A stretch of DNA of 27,550 nucleotides from 21-14-0-10-32-9 sp964501945. GTDB taxonomy: Archaea > Nanobdellota > Nanobdellia > Woesearchaeales > 21-14-0-10-32-9. Positions 18,363 to 25,957 of this stretch are shown here, piece by piece. The stretch is taken from positions 1 to 27,550 of the forward strand of contig CAZCTY010000012.1 in assembly GCA_964501945.1 (NCBI GenBank). Direction: 5' to 3'. The notes beneath the pieces are model-generated. The model had not been told where the DNA came from, made no database searches, and saw only the letters and a program-made list of their open reading frames with translations. Position numbers and translations under genes: made by a program. Each line of letters opens with the position of its first letter. Position 1 is the stretch's first letter.

Positions 18363-19373
18363 ATGGGTAAGTATTTTTTAATTGGGATTTTTGTATCTTT
18401 AATTGTATTTCTAGTTCCTAGCGTCTTTGGTCAAATGGTTGATAGTGATGGGGATGGTGTTTTGGATGAGTTTGATAATTGTCCTGGTACTAATCCTAAT
18501 GAAGGTATGCCTATTATTTTGAAAAATCCTGAGTTTCTTGGTTGTTCTTGTTCTCAGATTTTTGAGATTATGCGTAATGAGTATTGCAAGGATGTTTATT
18601 GTCATCCTAATAGGCCTTTAGAGATTAGAAATAGAGCTTATTCTTCTAGGCCTAATCCTTGTCCTCCGCCTATGTGCGAAGGTGGTGATTTGTATGAATA
18701 TGTTGTTGATGAAATTCCTTGTGTGAGGGGTGTTGAGGCGTCTTATGAGTGTGAGGAAATTGTAACTGTTGATTCTGAGTTATGTGTTGATGATGATGTT
18801 TTTTTAGACGACTCCCCGTCTATTGATGTTTTGGAAGATAGTTTTTATGATGTTCTTGTTAAATCTTATTTGAAGGGTTCTGTTTTTGTTGATATTTTAG
18901 GTATGAGGAATAAATCTGAGTTAATGAAAAATGAGGAAGCTGTTTTAAATCGTGTCAATGTTGATAGAGTTGTAGATTTTGATGAGCGAATTATTAATGA
19001 TAATGCTTTAGTTGTTGCTGATGTTTCTTTTGTTGTTAAGCCTGATTCGTATTATTCTGTTGATAATTTTGTTTTAATTGAGCGCGTTATTGGCGATATT
19101 AGTAATAAAAACATCGTGGTTCATAATGAGGGTTTTTTTGATGAGGATCTTCAGGTAATTGTTTGGGAAGTTGATGAGTTAAAAGATAAATTTGTTTTTG
19201 GTTATAGGATTACGCCTGGTTCTACTGTTGATTTTGATTTCTTGGTTCAAGGTGATGTTAATAGTTTTATTTTCTCTCGTTTAGTTTTGCCTTTATTGAT
19301 GTTGATTGGTATAATAGCGTTTGTTGTTTTTTGGATTATTAATTTAAGAGAAAAAAATAATGTTTTTAAATAA
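18363..19373 (+). CDS. Surface protein with thrombospondin-3-like calcium loop and C-terminal anchor
   Basis: 336 residues. Signal peptide about 1-23 (LIGIFVSLIVFLVPSVFGQ). Directly after it is DSDGDGVLDEFDNCPGT, a thrombospondin type 3 calcium-binding repeat, followed by a Cys-rich part (about a dozen Cys up to residue 145: GCSCSQIF, CPPPMC, ECEEIV, ELCVDD). A Cys-poor region (about 150-300) with many Asp, Val and Asn residues resembles a beta-sandwich. A membrane helix (about 305-325, LVLPLLMLIGIIAFVVFWII) and a basic cytosolic tail end the protein. Likely anchored outside with disulfides and Ca2+ stabilising it. Partner and role unknown. Its stop codon overlaps the RNase P RNA promoter. 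Confidence 0.75.
   Translation: MGKYFLIGIFVSLIVFLVPSVFGQMVDSDGDGVLDEFDNCPGTNPNEGMPIILKNPEFLGCSCSQIFEIMRNEYCKDVYCHPNRPLEIRNRAYSSRPNPCPPPMCEGGDLYEYVVDEIPCVRGVEASYECEEIVTVDSELCVDDDVFLDDSPSIDVLEDSFYDVLVKSYLKGSVFVDILGMRNKSELMKNEEAVLNRVNVDRVVDFDERIINDNALVVADVSFVVKPDSYYSVDNFVLIERVIGDISNKNIVVHNEGFFDEDLQVIVWEVDELKDKFVFGYRITPGSTVDFDFLVQGDVNSFIFSRLVLPLLMLIGIIAFVVFWIINLREKNNVFK
19363..19373 (+). promoter_or_regulatory. TATA box of RNase P RNA, overlapping the upstream stop codon
   Basis: TTTTTAAATAA lies about 25 bases before the first base of the RNA at 19393; the same bases encode the final Phe-Lys-stop of the surface protein. Confidence 0.55.
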
Positions 19374-19392
19374 GGGTTTATTTCTTTTGTTT

Positions 19393-19703
19393 GTAGGGTA
19401 GTGTGTGACTGTCCGTTTATTCCGGAGGAAAGTCCGCTCACCTTTAATGGCCACTCACTTTTTTGGTGAGATCTTGAAAAGGATGGCAACCACTCAGAAA
19501 AGATATCTCTTATGATTCGGGATGATGGATGCGAAGGCTCAGGTGACTGAGTTGAGTTAACCTCTTGACTTTGTTTCATAAGGATGGATGAAACTGTGAG
19601 CCCTGGTCGGTGCAACTCCTTGGGGAGGCTTAGTAGAATGTCACAGGTAACCTTTCTCTTTTTTTTAGAGGGGTTTACAGAAAGCGGCTTATAGCTACTC
19701 TAC
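19393..19703 (+). ncRNA. rnpB: RNase P RNA
   Basis: The catalytic RNA of RNase P, which matures tRNA 5' ends. The 5' end GTAGGGTAG pairs over nine bases (one G-U) with CTACTCTAC at 19695-19703 to form P1. The CR-I signature GGAGGAAAGTCC is at 19424-19435 and the CR-V signature ACAGAAAGCGGCTTAT at 19677-19692. The segment GGTGCAACTCCTTGGGG and the AGTAGAATGTCAC stretch lie in the expected middle to late part. At 311 nt it is a normal size for archaea. It is markedly more GC-rich than its surroundings and is followed by a T run from 19705. The final nine bases also encode the end of the convergent glycosyltransferase-like gene. Confidence 0.95.
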
Positions 19704-21086
19704 ATTTTTTATATATTTGTATATTTGCACTTCCTCATTATCAAATAATTGTAGGAATTTTTCGCTGTATGTTAAAAAGAATAGTAGTCCTTCATCTCTC
19801 CCTGACCATATTTTTCCTTGCCTCATATCTTCGTATATGTATATGTATTTTATGTTATTTTCATTTAGTAGTTGTTCTAAATCGTTTAGTCTTCTTGTGT
19901 AAAATATTTTTTGTGTTATCTCTTTTTTTTCTATGTAATTTACATGTTTATATGTTTCTCCGTCTAAGAATGTTTCTTTTCCTGATAAGTATTGTATCAT
20001 AAATCCTTTCTCTTCTGTGCTAAGTATTGTTCCGTTTGTGTTTGCTGAGGATAAGAATCTTGCTGCTTCTACTTCTTGTTTTGTTATTTGTGTGAGTTGT
20101 GTGTTTATTGTTATTATCGCGGAGAATAATATTATGCAAAATAAGATTAGTAGTGCTAAGTATTTTATTTTTTTAAGTTCCCACTCTCTTGTTGCTAATT
20201 GATTTATTCCTATTCCCGCAAATATTGCTAACGTGAATGCCGTGATGAGTCTCAGTTCTGGTAAGAATATTGAGATTGTAAATGCCGCGATTAGGCTTGT
20301 TGTTATTAGTGTTCTATCAATGCCTTTCTCCCACCATGTAAATAGGCCTATCGCGCTTAAAATTATTAGCGGCATTGAGTATCCTGTTGTGCTTCCAAGT
20401 TCTATTAGTACATTATCTAGCATTGCTGTTTTTACTCTTATAGGTAATTCTTTATTTATTATTATGTAAGTTGTTATGGTTATTATTGATGTTATTAGTG
20501 TCGCTGTTGTGATTTTTATTCTCTCTTTATTTAAAAATAGGTGCAATATTGTGAGTATTATGAAAAGTATTCCAAGTACTGGGTTTATGAAAATCATTAG
20601 TATTATTGGTATTATTGTTAGGTATGATTTTTTTAGATATAGTATTCCTGATATTAGTAATAGAGGGAATGCAAAATTATCTGGGTTTAGTGTCATAAAT
20701 TTTTGTAAGAATATCGGTGTGAGTGCAAATGTTATTAGTATAAGTGTTGTTTCATTATCTGATATATTCATTATTCTAAGAAAATATATCATTAGCAATA
20801 TGGATATTATTCCTGTTATTAGTGGTATTAGTATTGCTAGGTTTATGTTGCTTAGTGGTATTTGGTTTAGTAATATGTGGTAGGGATTATTTTGTATTAT
20901 TTGTTCTTGTATTGTTTCATTTTCTTGTATTGTTTGTTTTTCTAGTAGGTTTTTGTATGTTTCTTGTGATGTGTATACTTCTTCTCTAAATCCTGTTTTA
21001 AATATCAGTGGCGATAGTAATAGTAGTGTAATTATTATGATTAGTGCTGTGTATGTTGTTTTTTCATTTTTTAGGTTCATTTTCAT
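19695..21086 (-). CDS. Multi-pass membrane protein, GT-C glycosyltransferase-like
   Basis: 463 residues from the ATG at 21086, whose ATGA overlaps the upstream gene's TGA by 4 bp; an upstream in-frame TTG is less likely. An N-terminal membrane helix and a first loop (EEVYTSQETYKNLLE) are followed by about ten hydrophobic segments to residue 340. A soluble domain of about 120 residues follows (EEKGFMIQYLSGKETFLDGETY), typical of GT-C proteins that use lipid-linked sugars. The catalytic acidic pair usually found in the first external loop is not clear here; the loop has Glu-Glu only. Operon partner of the upstream gene. Its last 9 bp overlap the P1 strand of RNase P RNA. Exact donor and acceptor unknown. 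Confidence 0.6.
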   Translation of the reverse strand: MKMNLKNEKTTYTALIIIITLLLLSPLIFKTGFREEVYTSQETYKNLLEKQTIQENETIQEQIIQNNPYHILLNQIPLSNINLAILIPLITGIISILLMIYFLRIMNISDNETTLILITFALTPIFLQKFMTLNPDNFAFPLLLISGILYLKKSYLTIIPIILMIFINPVLGILFIILTILHLFLNKERIKITTATLITSIITITTYIIINKELPIRVKTAMLDNVLIELGSTTGYSMPLIILSAIGLFTWWEKGIDRTLITTSLIAAFTISIFLPELRLITAFTLAIFAGIGINQLATREWELKKIKYLALLILFCIILFSAIITINTQLTQITKQEVEAARFLSSANTNGTILSTEEKGFMIQYLSGKETFLDGETYKHVNYIEKKEITQKIFYTRRLNDLEQLLNENNIKYIYIYEDMRQGKIWSGRDEGLLFFLTYSEKFLQLFDNEEVQIYKYIKNVE

Positions 21087-22588
21087 TGTAGGCTTATTTG
21101 ACAATTCACGCTATATATTTTTGGTTTTTTTGTTTGGTTTGTGTAATATTCTTTTTTTATGCACTCATCATCCTCGTATGCTAATTCAGGTATTTCTTCT
21201 CTTGCATTCTCTGTTAGTACGATGTAGTCTGTTGTGTAATAGTTTAATTTTGTTAGTGCTGGTATTAAAAAGCGGTCTGTGTATATTTTTTTTGCTTCTT
21301 GGTATCTTGTATCTATATTATTTATTAGTAAATAGTTTTGATCTATAACGTTTTTTCTCTCCGCATAATAGCTCATCGTGGAGCCTTCATGCGGGAAGGT
21401 TAGTATTATTGCATCTTCTTCTGTATTGTTTTTTAGCCATTCGTATGCTTTTATATCTTGTTTTGTGGGTGTGTTTGTTGCCTCTTGTATTGAGTAAGAA
21501 ATTGTTGGTATAAATGATAAAATTATGAGTGTTATTATAATATATTTTGTTATGGGTTTTGCATATTTTATTTTTATGTTCTTTGCGTATTCGAGTGTTT
21601 TTGCTATCGTGCTTGATGATAGTATTGTAACTGTTACTCCTAAAAACATTAATCCTACATATACGTTTATTAATCTGAACCATAGTAGTATAAAAAATGT
21701 TACACATATTGCAATTAGTGCTGTCGCTGTTTTTTTTCTTGAGCCAAATACTGAATCGTATATGGTTATTACTCCAAACAATAATGGGATTGTTCCTATC
21801 CAGTATAGGCTTTCTACAAATGTTATTTCTTTGAAGCATTCTAGTATTATTTGTATTGGTGTGTTTTGGTATATTATGGCTGAGCCGTGCATCATTATTG
21901 CTTGTTTGTATATTATCAGGTTAGTCCATAGTACTAGTAATACTGTGAATAGTAGCATTTCTGGTTCTTTTGTGCTTTTTTTGAATCCTTGTATTTTTAG
22001 TAGTACTACGTATAATAATAGTGCAAATGAGAGTATTAGGGATGTTGCGTGTGTTAGGGAAAAGATAAATAGGCAAGTTATTAGTTTCCATAAGTTCTTG
22101 GAATTTGTGATGGTTTCGAGGAAATAGTATATTGTTAGAAAAAATAGCGGTATTACTATTGAGTATATTGATGCGTTATTTATAGTGTTTGAAAAATATA
22201 CTGGTATTATTGCTGATGCTCCTGCTGCGATTAGTGATGCGCTTGTGTTTTTTGATAGTCTTTTAGATAGTTTGTATACTATAAAAATTGTTGTCGCCGC
22301 AAGTATATTTGGGATTATTTTTATTGCTATTATTGGTGGGATTATTAGTGAAAAAAATGATAGTATGTAATAATATAGTGGGCTAAATACGTTTTCTCTT
22401 CCTGAGTAGCTTAAGTCATCTGTGTATAGTGGTATTCCTGTATTTTTTATGTTATCTATTTGTCTTAGTGTGTGGTATGCATCGTGTGTTGCCTCTGTTG
22501 TTTGGAAAGCAATTATTAGTCTTATAATTATTGTTATTGTGAATATAATTGCGAGTATTATTGTTGTTTTATTTGTTTTTAGTTTCAT
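21083..22588 (-). CDS. GT-C type membrane glycosyltransferase (ArnT/PMT-like)
   Basis: 501 residues. One N-terminal helix (about 9-28) is followed by an external loop with HDAYHTLRQIDNI, where Asp36 would be the catalytic acid, and by YSGRENVFSPLYYYIL, a pattern shared by GT-C enzymes. About ten further hydrophobic helices run to residue 355. The C-terminal soluble domain begins with YEWLKNNTEEDAIILTF and has several Tyr/Asn/Thr-rich stretches. It lacks the WWDYG motif of AglB/STT3 oligosaccharyltransferase. First gene of an operon with the next membrane protein (4-bp overlap). A TTTTTAAATAAAA element lies about 25 bases upstream of the ATG and no Shine-Dalgarno is seen. Likely acts in surface polysaccharide or protein glycosylation. 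Confidence 0.65.
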   Translation of the reverse strand: MKLKTNKTTIILAIIFTITIIIRLIIAFQTTEATHDAYHTLRQIDNIKNTGIPLYTDDLSYSGRENVFSPLYYYILSFFSLIIPPIIAIKIIPNILAATTIFIVYKLSKRLSKNTSASLIAAGASAIIPVYFSNTINNASIYSIVIPLFFLTIYYFLETITNSKNLWKLITCLFIFSLTHATSLILSFALLLYVVLLKIQGFKKSTKEPEMLLFTVLLVLWTNLIIYKQAIMMHGSAIIYQNTPIQIILECFKEITFVESLYWIGTIPLLFGVITIYDSVFGSRKKTATALIAICVTFFILLWFRLINVYVGLMFLGVTVTILSSSTIAKTLEYAKNIKIKYAKPITKYIIITLIILSFIPTISYSIQEATNTPTKQDIKAYEWLKNNTEEDAIILTFPHEGSTMSYYAERKNVIDQNYLLINNIDTRYQEAKKIYTDRFLIPALTKLNYYTTDYIVLTENAREEIPELAYEDDECIKKEYYTNQTKKPKIYSVNCQISLQ

Positions 22589-22737
22589 TTATTTTTATTG
22601 AAAACGAAGTTTTATTTAAAAACTTGATGGATGTTTTTTCTCGTCTGTGTTTTTTTATTTTTTCGTCGATTATTTTTCTCTGGTCACTAGTCATTTTGCG
22701 GGAAGTTTTAAAAACTTATGAATTTTCTTTTTTATTT

Positions 22738-24300
22738 GTGATACTTATTGATAAAGTTAGTGGAGATAGTGTAGTTGATCTTTGTTTGGATACTTTTAAA
22801 TTAGATAAGCAGTGTTTGGTTTTTGTTAGTACTAAAAGGGGTGCTGAGGCTTGTGCTGAGAGGGTTGCGTCTAAGTTTAATTTTAGTGAGAATGCTTTTT
22901 TGTTAGGTTCTAAGGTTGAGAAGGTTTTGAGTTCTCCTACTAGGCAGTGTAGGCGGCTTGGTAAGGTTTTATCTAAGGGTGTTGCGTTTCATCATTCTGG
23001 TTTGAGTTCTGAGCAGAGGCGGTTGGTTGAGGATGGTTTTCGTAAAGGTATTATCAGGGTTATTTGTAGTACTACTACTCTTGGTGCTGGTTTAGATTTG
23101 CCTGCTTTTCGTTCTGTTATTCGTGATTTGAAGCGTTTTAGTCCTGGTTGGGGTTCTGTTCCTATTCCTGTTTTGGAGTATGAGCAAATGGCTGGTCGTG
23201 CTGGTCGTCCTAAGTTTGATTCTGTTGGCGAGGCTGTTTGTGTTGCATCCTCTCCTGAGGAGAAGGAGCTTTTTTGGGAGGAGTATATTAATGGTTTTCC
23301 TGAGGATATTAGTTCTAAATTAGCTGTTGAGCCTGTTCTTCGTACATATGTTTTATCTTTGATTTCTTCTGGTTATGCTAATTCTTTTAGTACTTTGATG
23401 GATTTTTTGTCTTTGACTTTTTATGCTCATCAGTATGGTGATTTAAATAAGCTTAAAGGTATTGTTTTAAGTGTTATTAGTGCTCTTGAAGATTATGGTT
23501 TTATTGTCTCGTCTCGTAGTAATGATTTTTTTAGGAGTGCTCTTGATGAGGAGGATTTTAAGTTAGAGGTGACTCGTCTTGGCAGGAGGGTTAGTGAATT
23601 GTATTTGGATCCTTTTACTGCTCATGAATTAATTGAGGGTATGAGGTTTGCTAGGAAGAGTGTTTCTGTTTTTGGTGTTTTGCAGCTTATTTGTAGTGCT
23701 AATGAGATGCGTCCTTTAATTAATCCTAAAAAGAAGGATGAGGAGTTAATTGATGAGAAAGTTTTATTTGAGGATGGCAATTTTTTGGGGGACGTTCCAA
23801 GTATGTTTTCTGATTATTATTTTGATTTTGTTGCAAGTGTTAAGACCGCTATTGTTTTGGAGGAGTGGATGGAGGAGAAATCTGAGGATTTTTTATTTGA
23901 GTCTTTAGGTGTTACTCCTGGTGAGCTTAATTCTAAAGTTGAGCGTGGTAATTGGTTGCTTTATTCTTGTCAGGAGTTGGCAAAGATTGTGCCTGAGATT
24001 AAGCGAGATTTTTTGGAGCTTCACATTGTGCGTGAGCGTTTGAGTAAAGGTATTAAATCTGAGTTATTGCCTTTGGTTAGGCTTAAGGGTATTGGTCGTG
24101 TTCGTGCTAGGAAGTTGTTTAATAATAAAATTAGGGATGTTCGTGATATTAAAAAAGTTGATATTAGTACTTTAGTTGATTTAGTTGGGAAAAGTGTTGC
24201 TTTTAGTATTAAAAAGCAAGTTGGTCAAAATTTATCTGAGGATAGAGTTGTTGTGAAGAAAAATAAGCGTAAGGGCCAAATTAGTCTTGGTGATTTTTAG
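22738..24300 (+). CDS. hel308: Hel308-family helicase, C-terminal part only (lacks first RecA domain)
   Basis: 520 residues from the proposed GTG start. Full Hel308 is about 700 residues with two RecA domains, a winged helix, a ratchet domain and a helix-hairpin-helix. Here the protein begins at the boundary of the second RecA domain: motif IV region LVFVSTKRGAEACA, AFHHSGLSSEQRRLVE, motif V STTTLGAGLDLPA and motif VI QMAGRAGRPKFD. It continues through the winged helix and ratchet domains to LKGIGRVRARKLFNN (HhH). Walker A and DExH box are absent, and upstream sequence is the promoter region of a divergent gene. The frame can be extended upstream but the added part is hydrophobic nonsense. 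GTTTTAAAAACTTA about 25 bases before the GTG is a TATA candidate. Ends in a PIP-box-like QISLGDF. The rest is intact, so a split gene rather than a decaying one is favoured. Confidence 0.75.
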   Translation: MILIDKVSGDSVVDLCLDTFKLDKQCLVFVSTKRGAEACAERVASKFNFSENAFLLGSKVEKVLSSPTRQCRRLGKVLSKGVAFHHSGLSSEQRRLVEDGFRKGIIRVICSTTTLGAGLDLPAFRSVIRDLKRFSPGWGSVPIPVLEYEQMAGRAGRPKFDSVGEAVCVASSPEEKELFWEEYINGFPEDISSKLAVEPVLRTYVLSLISSGYANSFSTLMDFLSLTFYAHQYGDLNKLKGIVLSVISALEDYGFIVSSRSNDFFRSALDEEDFKLEVTRLGRRVSELYLDPFTAHELIEGMRFARKSVSVFGVLQLICSANEMRPLINPKKKDEELIDEKVLFEDGNFLGDVPSMFSDYYFDFVASVKTAIVLEEWMEEKSEDFLFESLGVTPGELNSKVERGNWLLYSCQELAKIVPEIKRDFLELHIVRERLSKGIKSELLPLVRLKGIGRVRARKLFNNKIRDVRDIKKVDISTLVDLVGKSVAFSIKKQVGQNLSEDRVVVKKNKRKGQISLGDF

Positions 24301-24305
24301 TTTTT

Positions 24306-24707
24306 TTATTTGAGTAGTTGTTCTTTAATTATTTTTAGGTCGTGTTCTTCTTTTTTTTCTCGGTGCCATATATTTAATCCGTCTTCCTCATATCTTGGAA
24401 CTGTGTGAAAGTGTATGTGAGGTATTTCTTGTTGTGCTGTTTTTTCATTCGAATTTATTATATTCACTCCTTTAGCTTTTAGTTTTTCTTTTGCTAAATT
24501 GCTCATTTTTTTATTTACTTTTATTATTTCAAAGAGTATTTCCTCTGGCACATCGTATATTGTTTCGTGGTGTTTTTTTGGTATTGTTAGCAGGTGTCCT
24601 TTTGTTTTTGGTTGTATATCTAAAAAAGTTAGTGTATTCTCGGTCTCATATATTTTATGGCTTGGTATCTCCCCTCTTATTATTTTACAAAATATGCAGT
24701 TTTCCAT
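24306..24707 (-). CDS. HIT-family nucleotide hydrolase/transferase
   Basis: 133 residues, full length for the Hint/Fhit-like class. It binds nucleotide phosphates through a His triad, and hydrolyses substrates such as AMP-amidates or dinucleoside polyphosphates. Seen: CIFCKIIRGEIPSHKIYE (start of the fold, with a CxxC zinc-site pair), the strand TFLDIQPKTKGHLLTIPKKHHE and the catalytic triad HIHFHTVPR near residues 97-105. The gene ends six bases after the hel308 stop (convergent). An ATTTAAATAAAA element lies about 30 bases upstream of the ATG. Cytosolic; exact substrate unknown. Confidence 0.95.
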   Translation of the reverse strand: MENCIFCKIIRGEIPSHKIYETENTLTFLDIQPKTKGHLLTIPKKHHETIYDVPEEILFEIIKVNKKMSNLAKEKLKAKGVNIINSNEKTAQQEIPHIHFHTVPRYEEDGLNIWHREKKEEHDLKIIKEQLLK

Positions 24708-24800
24708 TTTTCTTTTTTGTATTATTTTGTTTTTTTATTTAAATTTTTGGTGTTTTGTTATGTTGTAGTATAATAATGTTTAAATACTTATAAATCAATA

Positions 24801-24810
24801 ATTTATAATA
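24801..24810 (+). promoter_or_regulatory. TATA box for the nuclease-like gene
   Basis: ATTTATAATA would set transcription start near 24830, leaving a leader of about 30 bases that contains the AGGTG site. Confidence 0.45.
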
Positions 24811-24860
24811 CTGGTATACAAAAAGCATCAGTTTTGTTGCCTTTTTTGTAGGTGTAAATC

Positions 24861-25154
24861 ATAAAAAAACTCAACAAGCACGATCGATACGTCGAGAAAC
24901 TTGTAAGGCAGCTGCGGCCTGATTATGAAGATATTTCTACCCATCTACGTTTTGAGAGGAAGAGTCGTGTTATTGGTGAGATTGATGTTGTAGCTAAGAG
25001 GAAAAACGAAGTTCATATATACGAGGTTAAATGTTCTTATCGTATAACTAAAGCAAAAAAGCAATTGGCTAAGTTTAAGAAGTTGTTAAATCATAAAAAT
25101 ACGTCTTGTTTTTTTTATTTTGGCGCAGGTAATAAAATTGTTGAGATTTGTTAG
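24861..25154 (+). CDS. PD-(D/E)XK nuclease-like protein with apparent ATA start codon
   Basis: 97 residues if started at ATA. The core shows RVIGEIDVVAKRKN and VHIYEVKCSY, the D...ExK motif (Asp42, Glu55, Lys57) of the nuclease superfamily that includes Hjc, YraN and archaeal RecB-like nucleases. A helix with KAKKQLAKFKKLL and a final beta strand pair CFFYFGAGNKIVEIC follow. The frame opens only after a TAA at 24855-24857 and has no ATG or GTG at all and one late TTG. AGGTG lies 6 bases upstream of the ATA, exactly the spacing used by neighbouring genes with ATG. Its stop overlaps the stop of the convergent HD gene by 4 bp. Frame conservation and motif argue for a real gene; a truncated remnant is the alternative. 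Confidence 0.7.
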   Translation: MKKLNKHDRYVEKLVRQLRPDYEDISTHLRFERKSRVIGEIDVVAKRKNEVHIYEVKCSYRITKAKKQLAKFKKLLNHKNTSCFFYFGAGNKIVEIC

Positions 25155-25894
25155 TTAATTAGTTTTCTTGCAAAGTAATTCATCCCTGAAGCTATTTTAA
25201 ATTCTGTTAAGTCTTGTTTATCTAAGTATTTTGCTATAGGCATTACTTTTTTTATTATTCCTTCTGCGTATATTTTTTGTCTTTCTTTTGCTGTAAAGCC
25301 GTTTTTTGAGCGCATATCTTTCCCAGAGTATAAGTTGTTCAATTTATCCGCACAAAATATAAATAAGGGCGCTATGTTTCCTGTTGCCTCAACTGTTTTT
25401 ATTAGTCTCGCTTTATGTTTTTTATCTCTTATTTCTCTATCTTGCTCGTGTGTTGTAACTGTTTCTATGTTCCGTCTTACATCTTCTCCGAATAATAATA
25501 GTATTTGTTCATATAGTTGGTCTTTTTTGCCTTCATTGTCCTCTACAACGTCGTGTCCCAGTCCAGAGATTACTTCATTTTGTGGTCTTCCCCACATCGT
25601 TAAAGTTGTGGCTGTTTGAACAGGGTGAACCGCGTAAGGTAATCCGCTATCTCTATACTGTCCTAAGTGGTTTTGAATTGTAAACTCAAGTCCTTTTTTT
25701 ATTATCTCTTCATCAAGCTCAAAATTCTCCTCTAAGAATATCTCGCTTAGTTCTGGAATTAAAATATCATAATTATCTTCATGGTTGTTTTTAAAAATAT
25801 CTTCTATTAATTCATATGTTTTTACTAATTTTTTTCTCTGTTCTTGTTGAATCCTTTGGTTATTCACAGGCGTTTGTGAAAATTCTAATCTCAT
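25151..25894 (-). CDS. HD-domain hydrolase of the MESH1/SpoT (ppGpp hydrolase) type
   Basis: 247 residues. The HD signature is complete and in the order of the (p)ppGpp-hydrolase branch: His76 in QNHLGQYRDSG, PYAVHPVQTATTL (His90), GLGHDVVED (His114, Asp115, with Glu118 and Asp119), VTTHEQD, KHKARLIK, and CADKLNNL (Asp183). No synthetase, TGS or ACT domain follows, so it looks like a stand-alone hydrolase of Mesh1/SAH kind. An N-terminal extension of about 65 helical residues is unusual. TATA ATTATAAAAT about 25 bases upstream without a Shine-Dalgarno site suggests leaderless expression. Activity on alarmone is inferred, as similar domains may hydrolyse other nucleotides such as NADPH. Confidence 0.8.
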   Translation of the reverse strand: MRLEFSQTPVNNQRIQQEQRKKLVKTYELIEDIFKNNHEDNYDILIPELSEIFLEENFELDEEIIKKGLEFTIQNHLGQYRDSGLPYAVHPVQTATTLTMWGRPQNEVISGLGHDVVEDNEGKKDQLYEQILLLFGEDVRRNIETVTTHEQDREIRDKKHKARLIKTVEATGNIAPLFIFCADKLNNLYSGKDMRSKNGFTAKERQKIYAEGIIKKVMPIAKYLDKQDLTEFKIASGMNYFARKLIN

Positions 25895-25957
25895 ATCTCA
25901 AAGAAAAGTAATTGATTTTATAATCTTTATCTTATTTTCTCAGAAAAATAGTTTTTT

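Noticed and set aside
18316..18381. 21-codon frame overlapping the start of the surface-protein gene
   Set aside because: The nearest TATA-like element is only a few bases upstream of its ATG, there is no ribosome site, and its content is what T-rich DNA gives by chance.
21087..21104. TTG start for the downstream GT-C-like gene
   Set aside because: The ATG at 21086 gives a standard ATGA 4-bp overlap with the previous stop, which is a better fit.
22549..22737. Upstream in-frame extension of the helicase frame (63 residues)
   Set aside because: It covers the start and promoter of the divergent glycosyltransferase gene and reads as hydrophobic filler unlike any Hel308 sequence.
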